Positions 34,254-42,872 of a stretch of 64,000 nt of DNA are shown piece after piece. The notes beneath the pieces were generated by a model that did not search any database, was not told the origin of the DNA, and saw nothing but the letters and a program-made list of their open reading frames with translations. The DNA is from Streptomyces diastatochromogenes. Its GTDB lineage: Bacteria > Actinomycetota > Actinomycetes > Streptomycetales > Streptomycetaceae. The stretch is from contig NZ_MCGQ01000039.1 in NCBI RefSeq assembly GCF_002242805.1, positions 1-64,000 on the forward strand, in the 5' to 3' direction. A program made the position numbers and the translations under genes. Each line of letters begins with the position of its first letter. The stretch's first letter is position 1.

Positions 34254-35525
34254 CTAGAACCAGTCGCCGATCGCGTCGGCCGCGTCACCGAGCGAGTCGA
34301 CCACCTTGTGCGGATCGACGGTGACGTCGAAGGAGACCTTGCCGCCGATGCCGAGGCCGACTCCGACCTCGCCGCCGATGGTGAACTTGCCGTCCTTCAT
34401 CCCCAGGTCGGCGCTGGCGGACGCACCCGCACCCGCCCACGCCTCGCCACCGACACCGGCGCCGACGCCGGCGACGTCACCGGAGACCGAGCCGGTGGCC
34501 TTGGCGCCGGCGAAAGCCTCGGCGCCGGCGTGCAGGCCGTCCTTGCCGACGCCCAGGTTCGCGGAGGCCTCGGCACCCGCATAGGCCTTCCCTTCGGCCT
34601 GGGCCGCCGCATAGCCGTACTCGACACTGCCGTTCGCGGAGGCCTGTGCGAGGTACGCGCTTCCCGAGACGCCGGCCTGGAGCCGTCCGTTGGTGATGCT
34701 CGCACCGGCGGATCCGTCGACACCGAGCGCCGAAACGCCCAACGACCCTTGCAGCTTGCCGTCACCCGCGAAGGACGTCTCTCCCTTCGTGCCGTCCGAC
34801 CAGACGTTGGCACCGCCCTGCCACTCGGCGAGCTTGACGGTCAGGTTGGTCTTCTTGCCGGGGGTGGTCCCGTCCTCCTCATCCCCGGTCGGCTCGGGCT
34901 TGTCGCGGATGAACCAGTTGCCGTCCTCGTCCTTGCCCCAGACCTTGTCGGCGCGATAGTGGCCGTCGCCCTTCGGGAGCCAGCGCTCGGTCTCCAGCTT
35001 CCACCGGTTCTGACTCGTCTTGCCGACGCTGTGGTCCTGGATCCACTTCCAGTCGTCGACCCGTTGCCTGGCATTCACCAGCCAGCCAGGGCTGTGCGCC
35101 GCACCCCCCGCGAGGTCGCCGAGCTTCTTCGTCATCTTCTCGAGCTCGGGCTTGAGTTGCTTGCGCGCGGCGTTCAGCGTCGTCTGCGCCGCGTCGTGGT
35201 CGCCGGACTTCCACTGCTCGATCGCCGTCGAGGCCTGCTTCTGTGCCCATCCGAGCGTGGAGGAGTACGAGGTGACCGCGTCGGCCGCGCCCGACATCGC
35301 GTCGGCCGCGAGGTACCAGTTGGACTTCTCCTTGGACAGGGTGGGCCAGAAGGCGTCACTGGCCTCGCCCTTCCAGCCCGAGATCTTCAGGTCACGCAGG
35401 CCGTCGCCGATCTTGTCGAACTTCTTGGACCAGCCGGTGAGGGAGGAGGCGAGCTCGGTCAGCTTTCCGGTGTCTCCCGGGATGAGCTCCTTGGGGTCGG
35501 TCGTCGACCCCAGCTCGGTTGCCAT
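34254..35525 (-). CDS. WXG-headed T7SS substrate with Ala/Gly-rich repeat tail
   Basis: 423 aa. Residues 1-~115 form a T7SS signal-type helical domain with Trp51-Lys-Gly53 and Tyr71-xxx-Asp75. A basic helical middle (AARKQLKPELEKMTKKLGDL) and an acidic linker (GDEEDG) follow. Residues ~235-400 are an unusual repeat of Gly, Ala and Ser with alternating hydrophobic residues (GSLGVSALGVDGSAGAS, AYAGAEASANLGVGKDGLHA), like a beta-stack or adhesin. The end is VVDSLGDAADAIGDWF. No catalytic motif. Preceded by its small partner at 35558. Confidence 0.75.
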   Translation of the reverse strand: MATELGSTTDPKELIPGDTGKLTELASSLTGWSKKFDKIGDGLRDLKISGWKGEASDAFWPTLSKEKSNWYLAADAMSGAADAVTSYSSTLGWAQKQASTAIEQWKSGDHDAAQTTLNAARKQLKPELEKMTKKLGDLAGGAAHSPGWLVNARQRVDDWKWIQDHSVGKTSQNRWKLETERWLPKGDGHYRADKVWGKDEDGNWFIRDKPEPTGDEEDGTTPGKKTNLTVKLAEWQGGANVWSDGTKGETSFAGDGKLQGSLGVSALGVDGSAGASITNGRLQAGVSGSAYLAQASANGSVEYGYAAAQAEGKAYAGAEASANLGVGKDGLHAGAEAFAGAKATGSVSGDVAGVGAGVGGEAWAGAGASASADLGMKDGKFTIGGEVGVGLGIGGKVSFDVTVDPHKVVDSLGDAADAIGDWF

Positions 35526-35557
35526 GGATTCGGATTCCCCGTCTCTGATTCAGTCTT

Positions 35558-35863
35558 CTAACTCAAGTCCGACTTGACCGAATTCACCGCATCGCGGATG
35601 GCCTGGTCCGTCTCCGTGAAGTTGTTGTTGGCCGAGTTCAGGCCCTCTGCCAGGGATGCCGCGCAGTCGGCGAGGAACTCGGCCCCCAGCTCCCAGGTGC
35701 CGCAGAACGTGACCAGCGCCTCGGCCGCAGAGTCGTCTCCGATCGCGGAACCCTGCTCGGCCAGGCCCTTCAGGTCCACCTTCTGGACCGGCGTCAGACA
35801 TTCCAGAATGTCCGAGGCGCCCTTCTTCAGGACCCCCGGCTCCACTCCCAGATCAGTCGACAC
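35558..35863 (-). CDS. EspC/DUF2580-like small helical protein
   Basis: 101 aa, helical, acidic. WxxG turn at 57-60 (TWELG) between two helices; the second ends QAIRDAVNSVKSDL. Resembles the ESX-1 EspC/DUF2580-type partners. It precedes the 423-aa substrate by 32 nt, a typical pair. Divergent from the membrane gene at 36027; the 163-nt spacer is slightly A/T-richer than its surroundings. Confidence 0.75.
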   Translation of the reverse strand: MSTDLGVEPGVLKKGASDILECLTPVQKVDLKGLAEQGSAIGDDSAAEALVTFCGTWELGAEFLADCAASLAEGLNSANNNFTETDQAIRDAVNSVKSDLS

Positions 35864-36012
35864 GAGACCCCAGTCCCCCTTTCCTCAACCCCGCCTGCAC
35901 ATATATGCCTTGGCGAATTAGCTCGCTCACGCTAGCACCAACACCGGCCCCCTCCCCGCCAGCTCACTACCCCCACACGACTCCTACTGCTCAGCGCCAC
36001 CCAGAACGCCGG

Positions 36013-36018
36013 TAGCCT
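36013..36018 (+). promoter_or_regulatory. Candidate -10 for a leaderless transcript
   Basis: TAGCCT ends 8 nt before the ATG at 36027, and no purine-rich ribosome site lies between. Same layout as at 32915 and 37316. Confidence 0.45.
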
Positions 36019-36026
36019 CCTGTGCC

Positions 36027-36716
36027 ATGAACAATGAGGCCCCGTCCCGCCCGGCCGAGCGACGCCGTGTGGTCATCGTCAACGACCGTGAAATTCCTCG
36101 GCGTTACGTCCTCCTGGCCGGCACCGGAATCGTCGTGCTCTTCGCCGGTGCCTTCGGCGGTATCGTCTGGGCCAGCTGGTCAAGTGCGCGGAAAGATTCC
36201 CGTAGCGACGAGGAGTTGTCCCGCCTCACCGCCCTCGCGAGCGAGCACGGATGGACCTACAAGGCGCAGGACGCGGGCGGTGTCGACCGCTACGAAGGCG
36301 TCGCCCCCTTCCCGAACCTGTCGTCGGGGGTGAGCGCCTGGGACGACATCGAGGGGCGTCACCGGGGCTGCAGCATCCACTGCTTCGAGTACCGCGACGA
36401 GGAGACCGTCCGGTCGGCGGGGCCGCGGCGCTTGGACACGAAGACGACGTACTACTCGGTCTTCTCGGTCACCACACCCGGCACCGTCCCCCGCACCGTG
36501 GTCCACGAACCGGGCGATCTCGGCGGGAAGTTCGCCGACGGGAAGCTGGAGAATTTCCTCCGTACCGACCCCCGGGCCGACGGCGTTCCTCTTCGGTTCG
36601 ACAAGGGCGAGTTGGTCACCTGGTTCGAGGGGCGTCTTCGCCCCGCGGACGTGCTGCCGAAGCTCAATTTCCTTTGTGACGTTCTCGAGCACACGCCGAC
36701 GTCGGTGTGGGGTTGA
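36027..36716 (+). CDS. Single-pass membrane protein, paralogue of the one at 32927
   Basis: 229 aa. A basic N-terminus (RPAERRRVVIVNDREIPRRY), one membrane segment (~28-50) and a soluble domain with HGWTYKAQD, GVAPFP, CFEYRDEE, VFSVTTPG and LNFLCDVLEHTPTSVW. These line up with the 32927 protein. Probably leaderless. Function unknown; a conserved pair inside the T7SS locus suggests a role tied to the substrates they flank. Confidence 0.75.
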   Translation: MNNEAPSRPAERRRVVIVNDREIPRRYVLLAGTGIVVLFAGAFGGIVWASWSSARKDSRSDEELSRLTALASEHGWTYKAQDAGGVDRYEGVAPFPNLSSGVSAWDDIEGRHRGCSIHCFEYRDEETVRSAGPRRLDTKTTYYSVFSVTTPGTVPRTVVHEPGDLGGKFADGKLENFLRTDPRADGVPLRFDKGELVTWFEGRLRPADVLPKLNFLCDVLEHTPTSVWG

Positions 36717-36896
36717 CGTTCACTCACCCCTCACAATTGCCGATCCTTCTCCTTATTGGTGAGGATCTTTTGCAGGGTCGCAGTGGCAATATCCTCCGGC
36801 TCGCGCCGGGCGGCCGCTTCAGTACGAAGTCCGGAGGAATGCTGTCGGTATGCTTCGGGCGTCCCCTTGTCCTGATCACCTGAAATGGAGCCCAAC

Positions 36897-37250
36897 ATGA
36901 CCATAGGCCGTGTATCCGCAGCAGCTTGGAGCCTTTCGGCCGTGGCCACCGGTGTGCTGCTTGTCGGCTGCTCTGCCTCGGTCAAGGTGGAGAAGTCCGA
37001 GCCGAAGTTGTCCGCCGACAAGCTGGCCACCACGGTCTCGGAGAAGCTCGCCGCCCAGACGGGTCAGCCGAAGCCGAAGATCACCTGCCCCGAGGACCTC
37101 GCCGGGAAGGTCGGCACCACCACTCGTTGCACGCTCACGGCGAGCGACGGCAGCACTCTGGGAGTGACGGTCACCGTCTCCTCCGTCAAGGGAGACCAGA
37201 TCAACTTCGACATCAAGGCCGACGACAAGGCTTCGCCGGCCGCGAACTGA
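36897..37250 (+). CDS. DUF4333 lipoprotein
   Basis: 117 aa. A signal peptide ends in the lipobox LLVGC (Cys ~26). The mature part has paired cysteines (ITCPEDL, TTRCTLTASDG) and the DUF4333 pattern of strands ending VTVSSVKGDQINFDI. ATG at 36897 is chosen because GGAG lies seven bases upstream; an ATG four codons earlier would absorb that site. Family function unknown. DUF4333 proteins are common actinobacterial envelope lipoproteins. Confidence 0.85.
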   Translation: MTIGRVSAAAWSLSAVATGVLLVGCSASVKVEKSEPKLSADKLATTVSEKLAAQTGQPKPKITCPEDLAGKVGTTTRCTLTASDGSTLGVTVTVSSVKGDQINFDIKADDKASPAAN

Positions 37251-37315
37251 GTCAGGCCGACGGCCACTTGGGCGATGTCGGAGGCTCCCCGGTTTCGCCG
37301 GGGCCGACTCCTTCG

Positions 37316-37321
37316 TAGGTT
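37316..37321 (+). promoter_or_regulatory. Candidate -10 for a leaderless transcript
   Basis: TAGGTT ends 6 nt before the ATG at 37328, with no ribosome binding site between. A GC hairpin (about 37279-37309) just upstream may end the lipoprotein transcript. Confidence 0.45.
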
Positions 37322-37327
37322 GGCCCC

Positions 37328-37840
37328 ATGGGACTCTTCGACAAGCTCACCGGCACCCAGCACCCCGCAGAGGGAGTTTCGCCGGTCCCGGGCGAGGAAC
37401 TGCGTGCGGCGCTGCTCGGCCTCAATCAGCCCGATGTTCCGTACGTCATCCGTTACGGCGGCGGTGAGCAGTGCGATCTGCTGGCGGAGTGGCGGTTGAC
37501 GGAGCCCGCCTGGCAGCACCTCTTCGTCCGGTCCCAGGTCAGTCACGCCGTGCGGATCCGGATGCGGCTGGACCACAAGGAGCACGAGGTGCGCGCTCTC
37601 GAGGAGCAGTGGGAGGTCAGCCGGGTCGGGACTCCGACGACGCTCCGGAGGACGTCGGAGTACACGCGCGGGCCGAGCCGGACTGTCAGCCGCCGGTGGA
37701 CCATCGGACGCGGGGAGAGCGGTGGCCTCGAAGCGACGGAGACCTTCCGCTTCGACAGCGCGCAGCTGCGCGAGCCGCTGCGGAACACCGTCCTCAAGTC
37801 CGGCTGGACCTGGCGGGGAGTGGTCTTCGGCAATCTATGA
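37328..37840 (+). CDS. Conserved hypothetical protein
   Basis: 170 aa, soluble, Arg- and Glu-rich, mixed alpha/beta. Notable stretches are YVIRYGGGEQCDLLAEWRL, RIRMRLDHKEHEVRALEEQW and the end SGWTWRGVVFGNL. No family recognised beyond similarity to streptomycete hypothetical proteins. Probably leaderless. Convergent with the membrane gene at 37871; only 30 nt separate their ends. Confidence 0.75.
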   Translation: MGLFDKLTGTQHPAEGVSPVPGEELRAALLGLNQPDVPYVIRYGGGEQCDLLAEWRLTEPAWQHLFVRSQVSHAVRIRMRLDHKEHEVRALEEQWEVSRVGTPTTLRRTSEYTRGPSRTVSRRWTIGRGESGGLEATETFRFDSAQLREPLRNTVLKSGWTWRGVVFGNL

Positions 37841-37870
37841 GGTCATTCGGCCTGCCGACACTCCCCTTGG

Positions 37871-38479
37871 TCAGCACTCCCCCTGCTCCGCCGTCACAGC
37901 CATCCTGTACCCCCGATACTTCAGAAAGCTCTCCCGACCGTTGAGTCCCGGCGGGGAGTAGTCGTCCTTCTTGGAGCGGGTGCGCTCGATGTGCGTGCAG
38001 AACGCGCCGTCCGCGCCCTCGGCCGTCACCGTGAAGTACGCGTCGTCGGCCGTGTTGCCGTCGGCCGCGGTGGCGGTCACGCCGTCCTGCGGGGCGTCGC
38101 CGCCGCCGTTCTCGACCACCTTGTCCTCCAACAGCGACTCGTAGCTGTTGAAGTAGTCCGGCGTACCGGAGTCGTCGACCCTGAACATGTAGCCGTCCAG
38201 GTCGTCCCTGGCGTGCTGTACCGCGCTGCTCAGCTCCCTGTCGTCCCACGACAAGTCGTCGGCGACACCGAATCCCTGGAGGGACGCGTAGACGCCGATG
38301 GCGGCCACGGTCACGAGTGTGACGCGGCCGACGACGAAGGCGGCGTCGGGCAGTTCCGGTGCCGAGGGATTGATGCTCGAGCGCCAGGCGCGCACCCGGT
38401 CCGCCTTCACGCACGCCATGGCGACCAGGCCGGCGCAGAGGATCAGGCTCAGTGTGTTCAGCTTGGTCAGAGTGTCCAT
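37871..38479 (-). CDS. Two-pass membrane protein after mycosin 2
   Basis: 202 aa. Two membrane segments (~8-25 and ~48-70) and an outside C-terminal domain of ~130 residues with two cysteines (FCTHIERTRS and the final EQGEC), possibly bridged. Its ATG overlaps the mycosin 2 stop (TGATG), so it is translationally coupled to it. With eccB and mycosin 2 it forms one operon, so I infer an accessory subunit of the ESX complex. No named family recognised. Confidence 0.75.
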   Translation of the reverse strand: MDTLTKLNTLSLILCAGLVAMACVKADRVRAWRSSINPSAPELPDAAFVVGRVTLVTVAAIGVYASLQGFGVADDLSWDDRELSSAVQHARDDLDGYMFRVDDSGTPDYFNSYESLLEDKVVENGGGDAPQDGVTATAADGNTADDAYFTVTAEGADGAFCTHIERTRSKKDDYSPPGLNGRESFLKYRGYRMAVTAEQGEC

Positions 38480-39744
38480 CAACCGGCGCCCAGGCTCCGT
38501 CCGCGCCGGCGCCGCGCATCCCGCACCGCCACCGCCGTACCGCTCAGCCCCGCCACCACGACCAGGCCCCCGACCACGACGTACGTCCCCATGCGGGAGT
38601 TGCGTTCGTCCGCGGTCTCGCCGAAGTGCAGGGGCGTGACCGACGGGGCCTCGCCCTTGGCGACGCCGTTCTCGGGTTTCGGGGACTCGACGGGGTGGCC
38701 CGGGTCCACGTCGGTCAGCGCCTTCACCGGGTCGACCACGCCCCAGCCCACCAGCCGGTCGTGCCCGGGGATCGAGCGTTCCGCGGTCTGTTCGATCTGG
38801 GCGACGACCTCCTGGGCCGTCCAGTTGGGGTACTTGGCCTTCAACAGGGCGGCCACGCCCGCGACATAGGGGGCCGAGAAGCTCGTGCCGTTGTCCGAGC
38901 AGTGGCCGCCGCCGGGAACTGTGGAGATCATGTCGACACCGGGTGCGGCGACGCCCACCGTGTCCTGCGATTGTGAAAAGGGGGCCCGTTCGTTGTTGCG
39001 GTCGGACGCCGCGACCGCCAGGACGCCCTGGTACGACGCCGGGTACGTCTGCTTGACGTTGCCGCCCAGGCCGTCGTTGCCGGCCGAGGCCACGACCACG
39101 ACCTTCTGGCCCAGGGCGAAGTCGACGGCGTCCTTCAGGGCCGAGTCCTGCGGGTCGATCGCCTTGGCCGTGTCCTGGGAGATGTTGATGACGTCGGCGC
39201 CCGCCCGGACCGCGTCCTTGATCGCCCTGGCCAACGTGTCCGCCGTGCCGTTGCCCTCGGCGTCGTTCTGCTTGATCGGGATGATCGTCGCGTCCGGGGC
39301 CAGGCCCACGAAGCCTGTTCCCTTCGCCGGGCGGGCCGCGATGATGCCCGCCACGCGCGTGCCGTGGCCGACCGTGTCCGTGGTGCCCGACTTGTTGCCG
39401 CGCTCTATCTTCTCGCCCTTGGCGTTCTTGGACGGCAGCAGGTTCTCGCCCTTCGACACGTCCACGGCCTTGGTGAGCTGCGGGTTCTTGACGTCCACAC
39501 CGGTGTCGATCACGGCCACCTGCACCCCCTTGCCCGTCGACTGCGCCCACAGCTCGTCCAGGTTGACGCGCTGCAGCGCCCAGGGCCGGCCCGTGTAGGG
39601 CTTCGACGGGAACGTGCACTGGCCGTCGTCCGCCCGGGCCGGGGAAGCGGGGAGGGCGACCACCATGGTCGTCGCGGTGAGGACCGCCGCGGCGGCCACG
39701 CCTGCTGCCCGGGCCGCGGTCCCCGACGTCCTTGCCTTCAGCAT
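38479..39744 (-). CDS. mycP: Mycosin 2 (subtilisin-like T7SS protease)
   Basis: 421 aa. Signal peptide (cleavage near ARA-DD, ~38). S8 domain with Asp in VIDTGVDVK, His in VGHGTRVAG and Ser in NGTSFSAP, all intact. A C-terminal linker leads to a membrane anchor (TYVVVGGLVVVAGLSGTAVAV) and an Arg cluster. It lies directly after eccB, the position of the core complex-stabilising mycosin in ESX systems, so this is the likelier structural MycP. The remnant at 30721 derives from a close relative of it. Confidence 0.94.
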   Translation of the reverse strand: MLKARTSGTAARAAGVAAAAVLTATTMVVALPASPARADDGQCTFPSKPYTGRPWALQRVNLDELWAQSTGKGVQVAVIDTGVDVKNPQLTKAVDVSKGENLLPSKNAKGEKIERGNKSGTTDTVGHGTRVAGIIAARPAKGTGFVGLAPDATIIPIKQNDAEGNGTADTLARAIKDAVRAGADVINISQDTAKAIDPQDSALKDAVDFALGQKVVVVASAGNDGLGGNVKQTYPASYQGVLAVAASDRNNERAPFSQSQDTVGVAAPGVDMISTVPGGGHCSDNGTSFSAPYVAGVAALLKAKYPNWTAQEVVAQIEQTAERSIPGHDRLVGWGVVDPVKALTDVDPGHPVESPKPENGVAKGEAPSVTPLHFGETADERNSRMGTYVVVGGLVVVAGLSGTAVAVRDARRRRGRSLGAG

Positions 39745-39771
39745 GAGTTCGCTTCTCCTCTGCCCGCGCCG

Positions 39772-41295
39772 CTACGAACCCTGCGGCTGCCGCGCCGCCG
39801 CCTCCGACAGGCGCGGGCCCGTCGGCAGGAACGTCGACCACTGCACGGGGATGGGAGTGGGCTTGACCTTCTCGTAGCCGAGGCGGGTCTGGGCGATCCT
39901 GGCCTCGCTCAGCTCCTCCTTGCGCTGCTTGGCGGAGCTGCCGATGCCCTGGTCGTCGGTGGCGCTGTCGCTGTTGGACTGCAGGGCGTAGCGCAGGCCC
40001 GTGTCGGTGACCAGGAAGACGCCGCCGACCGAGGTCTCCGTGCCCTGGAACTGGCGGTAGAGCTGGCCGGAGCCGGCGGTGACGTACCCGCTGGAGGAGC
40101 CGGTGGGCAGCTGGGCGGGGAAGTCCTTGCCCACCCAGGTCGACAGGGTGGTCTTGCCCTTGCCGGCGACCGAGAGCAGGACGTTGCAGACCGTGTTGCG
40201 GCCGCTGGTGGTGCTGGAGCCGTCGTTCACCGTCTTCGGCTTGTACGTCGGCCAGTTGCGGTTGCCGTCGAACGTCGTGCTGTCGGCGACCGCGGCGGGG
40301 CTGACCTTCTGCGCCTCACCCGCCTGGCCCACGTCGACGAGGGCACCGCTGTTGAGCAGGAGAGTGGCCGTGAACTCGGAGATGCGGGCCACCTTGCCCC
40401 GCAGGACGACGTAGTACTGCATGGTCTGGCCGTCGGGCGCCGTGAGGACCTCGCCGACCTTGTCGTACTGCCCCAGCAGGCTGCCGGCACCGGCCTTCGA
40501 TCCGGGCGTGCCGTCGATGGGCGGGATCGAGATCGCGTCGCCCTTGTTGACGGTGTCGAGCCAGTCCTGGGAGACGCGCTGCGGGGCGCGGCCCTGGGTG
40601 TCGAGGGCCTTGAGCACTTCCTTGTCGCCCGGGTGGGCGATCGGGTACGCCGTGCCCCGCGCGTCGACGACGTACTGGGTCTTGCCGTCCGGGGCGACGA
40701 CGTACATCAGGTCGCCGCCGGTGAGCTTGTCGGGCCCCTCGGTCTTGGGCCATTCCTTCTTCGCGAGGACGAACGCCGCCTTCTGGATGGCGCGGCCGCC
40801 GTCGCCGGGGCGTTCGCAGACCGCCCAGCGCTTGGCGGCGGAGGCCTCGTCCGGGGAGGGCAGGCGGTCGGGGGCGTAGGGGATGCCGATGGTGGCGCCG
40901 TGCGGGGGCTTGCCGCTGTCGAGGATCTTCTCGTCGACGGTGATGACGCTGTCCTTGTCGGGGTCCAGCAGGAGCTTGGCGGAGGCCATGTTGAGGACCG
41001 GGTGCAGCTGCTTCTGCTTGCCCGTCTTCAGGACGACGTACCGCGTGGTCGACTCGCTGGCGACGATGACGTGCGCTTCCGGGTCGTCCCAGCCCTTGGG
41101 CGCGGTCGGGCTGAACATGCCGATCGCGCCGAACACCGCGAGGACCACCGCGCCGACGACGAGGCCGGGCACCAGTGCGCCCAGCGGCTTGGGGGCGCCC
41201 TCCTCCGAGCCGGAGGGGGAGGGCTGCAGGAATGATGCGAGCGTACGGCGCTTCGCGAAGGTGTAGGCGTTGAGTTCGTCCCGCCGTGATGCCAT
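39772..41295 (-). CDS. eccB: Type VII secretion protein EccB
   Basis: 507 aa. Cytoplasmic start (SRRDELNAYTFAKRRTLASFL, the family hallmark), a single membrane segment at ~43-64, then a large outside domain of repeated strands. Two conserved cysteines (WAVCERPG, NTVCNVLLS) probably form the disulfide known from mycobacterial EccB. Part of the core ESX membrane complex. Heads the eccB-mycP-membrane protein operon, divergent from eccE across 206 nt. Confidence 0.95.
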   Translation of the reverse strand: MASRRDELNAYTFAKRRTLASFLQPSPSGSEEGAPKPLGALVPGLVVGAVVLAVFGAIGMFSPTAPKGWDDPEAHVIVASESTTRYVVLKTGKQKQLHPVLNMASAKLLLDPDKDSVITVDEKILDSGKPPHGATIGIPYAPDRLPSPDEASAAKRWAVCERPGDGGRAIQKAAFVLAKKEWPKTEGPDKLTGGDLMYVVAPDGKTQYVVDARGTAYPIAHPGDKEVLKALDTQGRAPQRVSQDWLDTVNKGDAISIPPIDGTPGSKAGAGSLLGQYDKVGEVLTAPDGQTMQYYVVLRGKVARISEFTATLLLNSGALVDVGQAGEAQKVSPAAVADSTTFDGNRNWPTYKPKTVNDGSSTTSGRNTVCNVLLSVAGKGKTTLSTWVGKDFPAQLPTGSSSGYVTAGSGQLYRQFQGTETSVGGVFLVTDTGLRYALQSNSDSATDDQGIGSSAKQRKEELSEARIAQTRLGYEKVKPTPIPVQWSTFLPTGPRLSEAAARQPQGS

Positions 41296-41501
41296 CTGTG
41301 TCCGCTCTCTCCCCGTTGCGGAGCCGTGGGGGACCTGTGAAGATCCGTCCCCCGCCCTCGGTTGCCTCTGGTGTCTCGACTGTCAGACCCGGCCCCTACT
41401 ATGCCTGTTGCCAGGACGTGCGTGTGGCACGGGTAGGGTGCTCAGGGCTTGAAGGGACCGGAGCGCCAGGGTTTTCGGGAGAGTTCGGGGGTTTTGGAGT
41501 G

Positions 41502-42872
41502 ATGGCTTCCGCAACGCGGACCCGGTCGCGATCGCAATCGGGGTCACGATCGGGCGGCGCGCGCCGGTCGCGTGGTCGCGGCACTTCTTCCTCCCGGCCG
41601 CGCGCCCAGCAGGCACCCGCGCCGTACCAGGGCGCGTTCGCGCCGCATGTGGAGTCCCGTTCGGGGCGCGGCGGTTCGTTCGCGGTGCAGCGGCTGGTGC
41701 TGCTGGAGATCGCGGGCGCGCTCGTGGTGAGCGGCTGGCTCCTGGGTACGGTCGCGCTGATCGCCGCCGCCGCGGTCGCCGCGCTGTTCGTGGTGCTCGC
41801 GGTCGTACGACGCCGGGGGCGCTCCCTGCCGGAATGGCTCGGCACGCTGCTGGCGCTGCGGGCCCGCAGGCGGCGGGCCGCGAGCACGCCGCTGCCGCCG
41901 GGCACCGACTCCGGTCTCGCGCCCGCCGTGGAGTGCGACCCGACCCTGCGCACGTACAGCTACAGCCGCGGCGACGACCGCGACCAGCGGCCCATCGGCA
42001 TGGTGGGCGACGGCGGGTTCCTGACCGCGGTGCTCCAGGTGGAGTCGGGCGCCGACGCACTGCGCGCGGAGCGCAGCCGCAGACCGCTGCCGCTGGCCCT
42101 CGTACGGGACGTCCTCGAAGTCGACGGGATCCGGCTGGAGTCGGCGCAGATCGTGGTGCACACGCAGCCCGCTCCCGCGCTGCACCTGCCCCAGCAGTCG
42201 GTCGTGGTCAGCAACTACGCGCCGCTGCAGGCCCAGACCGGCTCCCCCGCCGTGCGCATCACGTGGATCGCGCTGAAGCTCGATCCCGAGCTGTGCCCGG
42301 AGGCGGTGGCCGCTCGCGGCGGCGGGCTGCCGGGCGCGCAGAAGTGCCTGACGCGCGCGGCCGAGCACCTGGCGAGCCGGCTGACCGGCGCCGGGTTCCA
42401 GGCGAGCGTGCTCACCGAGGAGGAGCTGACGGCCGCCATCGCCACCTCCGCGTGCGCCAACCCGATGGTGACGGCCCAGGCGGCCCAGGCCGGGCGGGGC
42501 GAGGCGCCGCAGCGCCGTACCGAGGAGTCCAGCCGCAGCTGGCGCTGCGACAACCGCCGGCACACCACCTACTGGGTGCGCCGCTGGCCCCAACTGGGCG
42601 GATCGGGCGGCTCGCTGGCGCAGCTGGTGGCCCAGCTGACCGCGGTTCCCGCGCTGGCGACGACCTTCAGCCTGACGCTGGCCAAGGGTGCGCAGCAGGA
42701 CGTGGCCATCACGGGTCATCTGCGGATCACCGGCCGCAGCAACCAGGAGCTGACCGACGCGCGGCGCGATCTGGAGCATGCGGCGCGGCAGACGCGGACC
42801 GGGCTCGCGCGTCTCGACCGTGAACAACTCCCCGGCGTTCTCGCCACCCTGCCGCTCGGAGGTTCCCGCTGA
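41502..42872 (+). CDS. eccE: Type VII secretion protein EccE
   Basis: 456 aa. Arg/Ser-rich N-terminal tail (~1-45), two close membrane segments (~62-105; LVVSGWLLGTVALIAAAAVAALF) and a long soluble domain, the EccE layout. Sequence identity to mycobacterial EccE is low, so the name rests on layout and position. ATG at 41502 follows GGGGG at about 10 nt; a GTG one codon earlier is possible. Its TGA overlaps the next ATG (TGATG). Confidence 0.85.
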   Translation: MASATRTRSRSQSGSRSGGARRSRGRGTSSSRPRAQQAPAPYQGAFAPHVESRSGRGGSFAVQRLVLLEIAGALVVSGWLLGTVALIAAAAVAALFVVLAVVRRRGRSLPEWLGTLLALRARRRRAASTPLPPGTDSGLAPAVECDPTLRTYSYSRGDDRDQRPIGMVGDGGFLTAVLQVESGADALRAERSRRPLPLALVRDVLEVDGIRLESAQIVVHTQPAPALHLPQQSVVVSNYAPLQAQTGSPAVRITWIALKLDPELCPEAVAARGGGLPGAQKCLTRAAEHLASRLTGAGFQASVLTEEELTAAIATSACANPMVTAQAAQAGRGEAPQRRTEESSRSWRCDNRRHTTYWVRRWPQLGGSGGSLAQLVAQLTAVPALATTFSLTLAKGAQQDVAITGHLRITGRSNQELTDARRDLEHAARQTRTGLARLDREQLPGVLATLPLGGSR

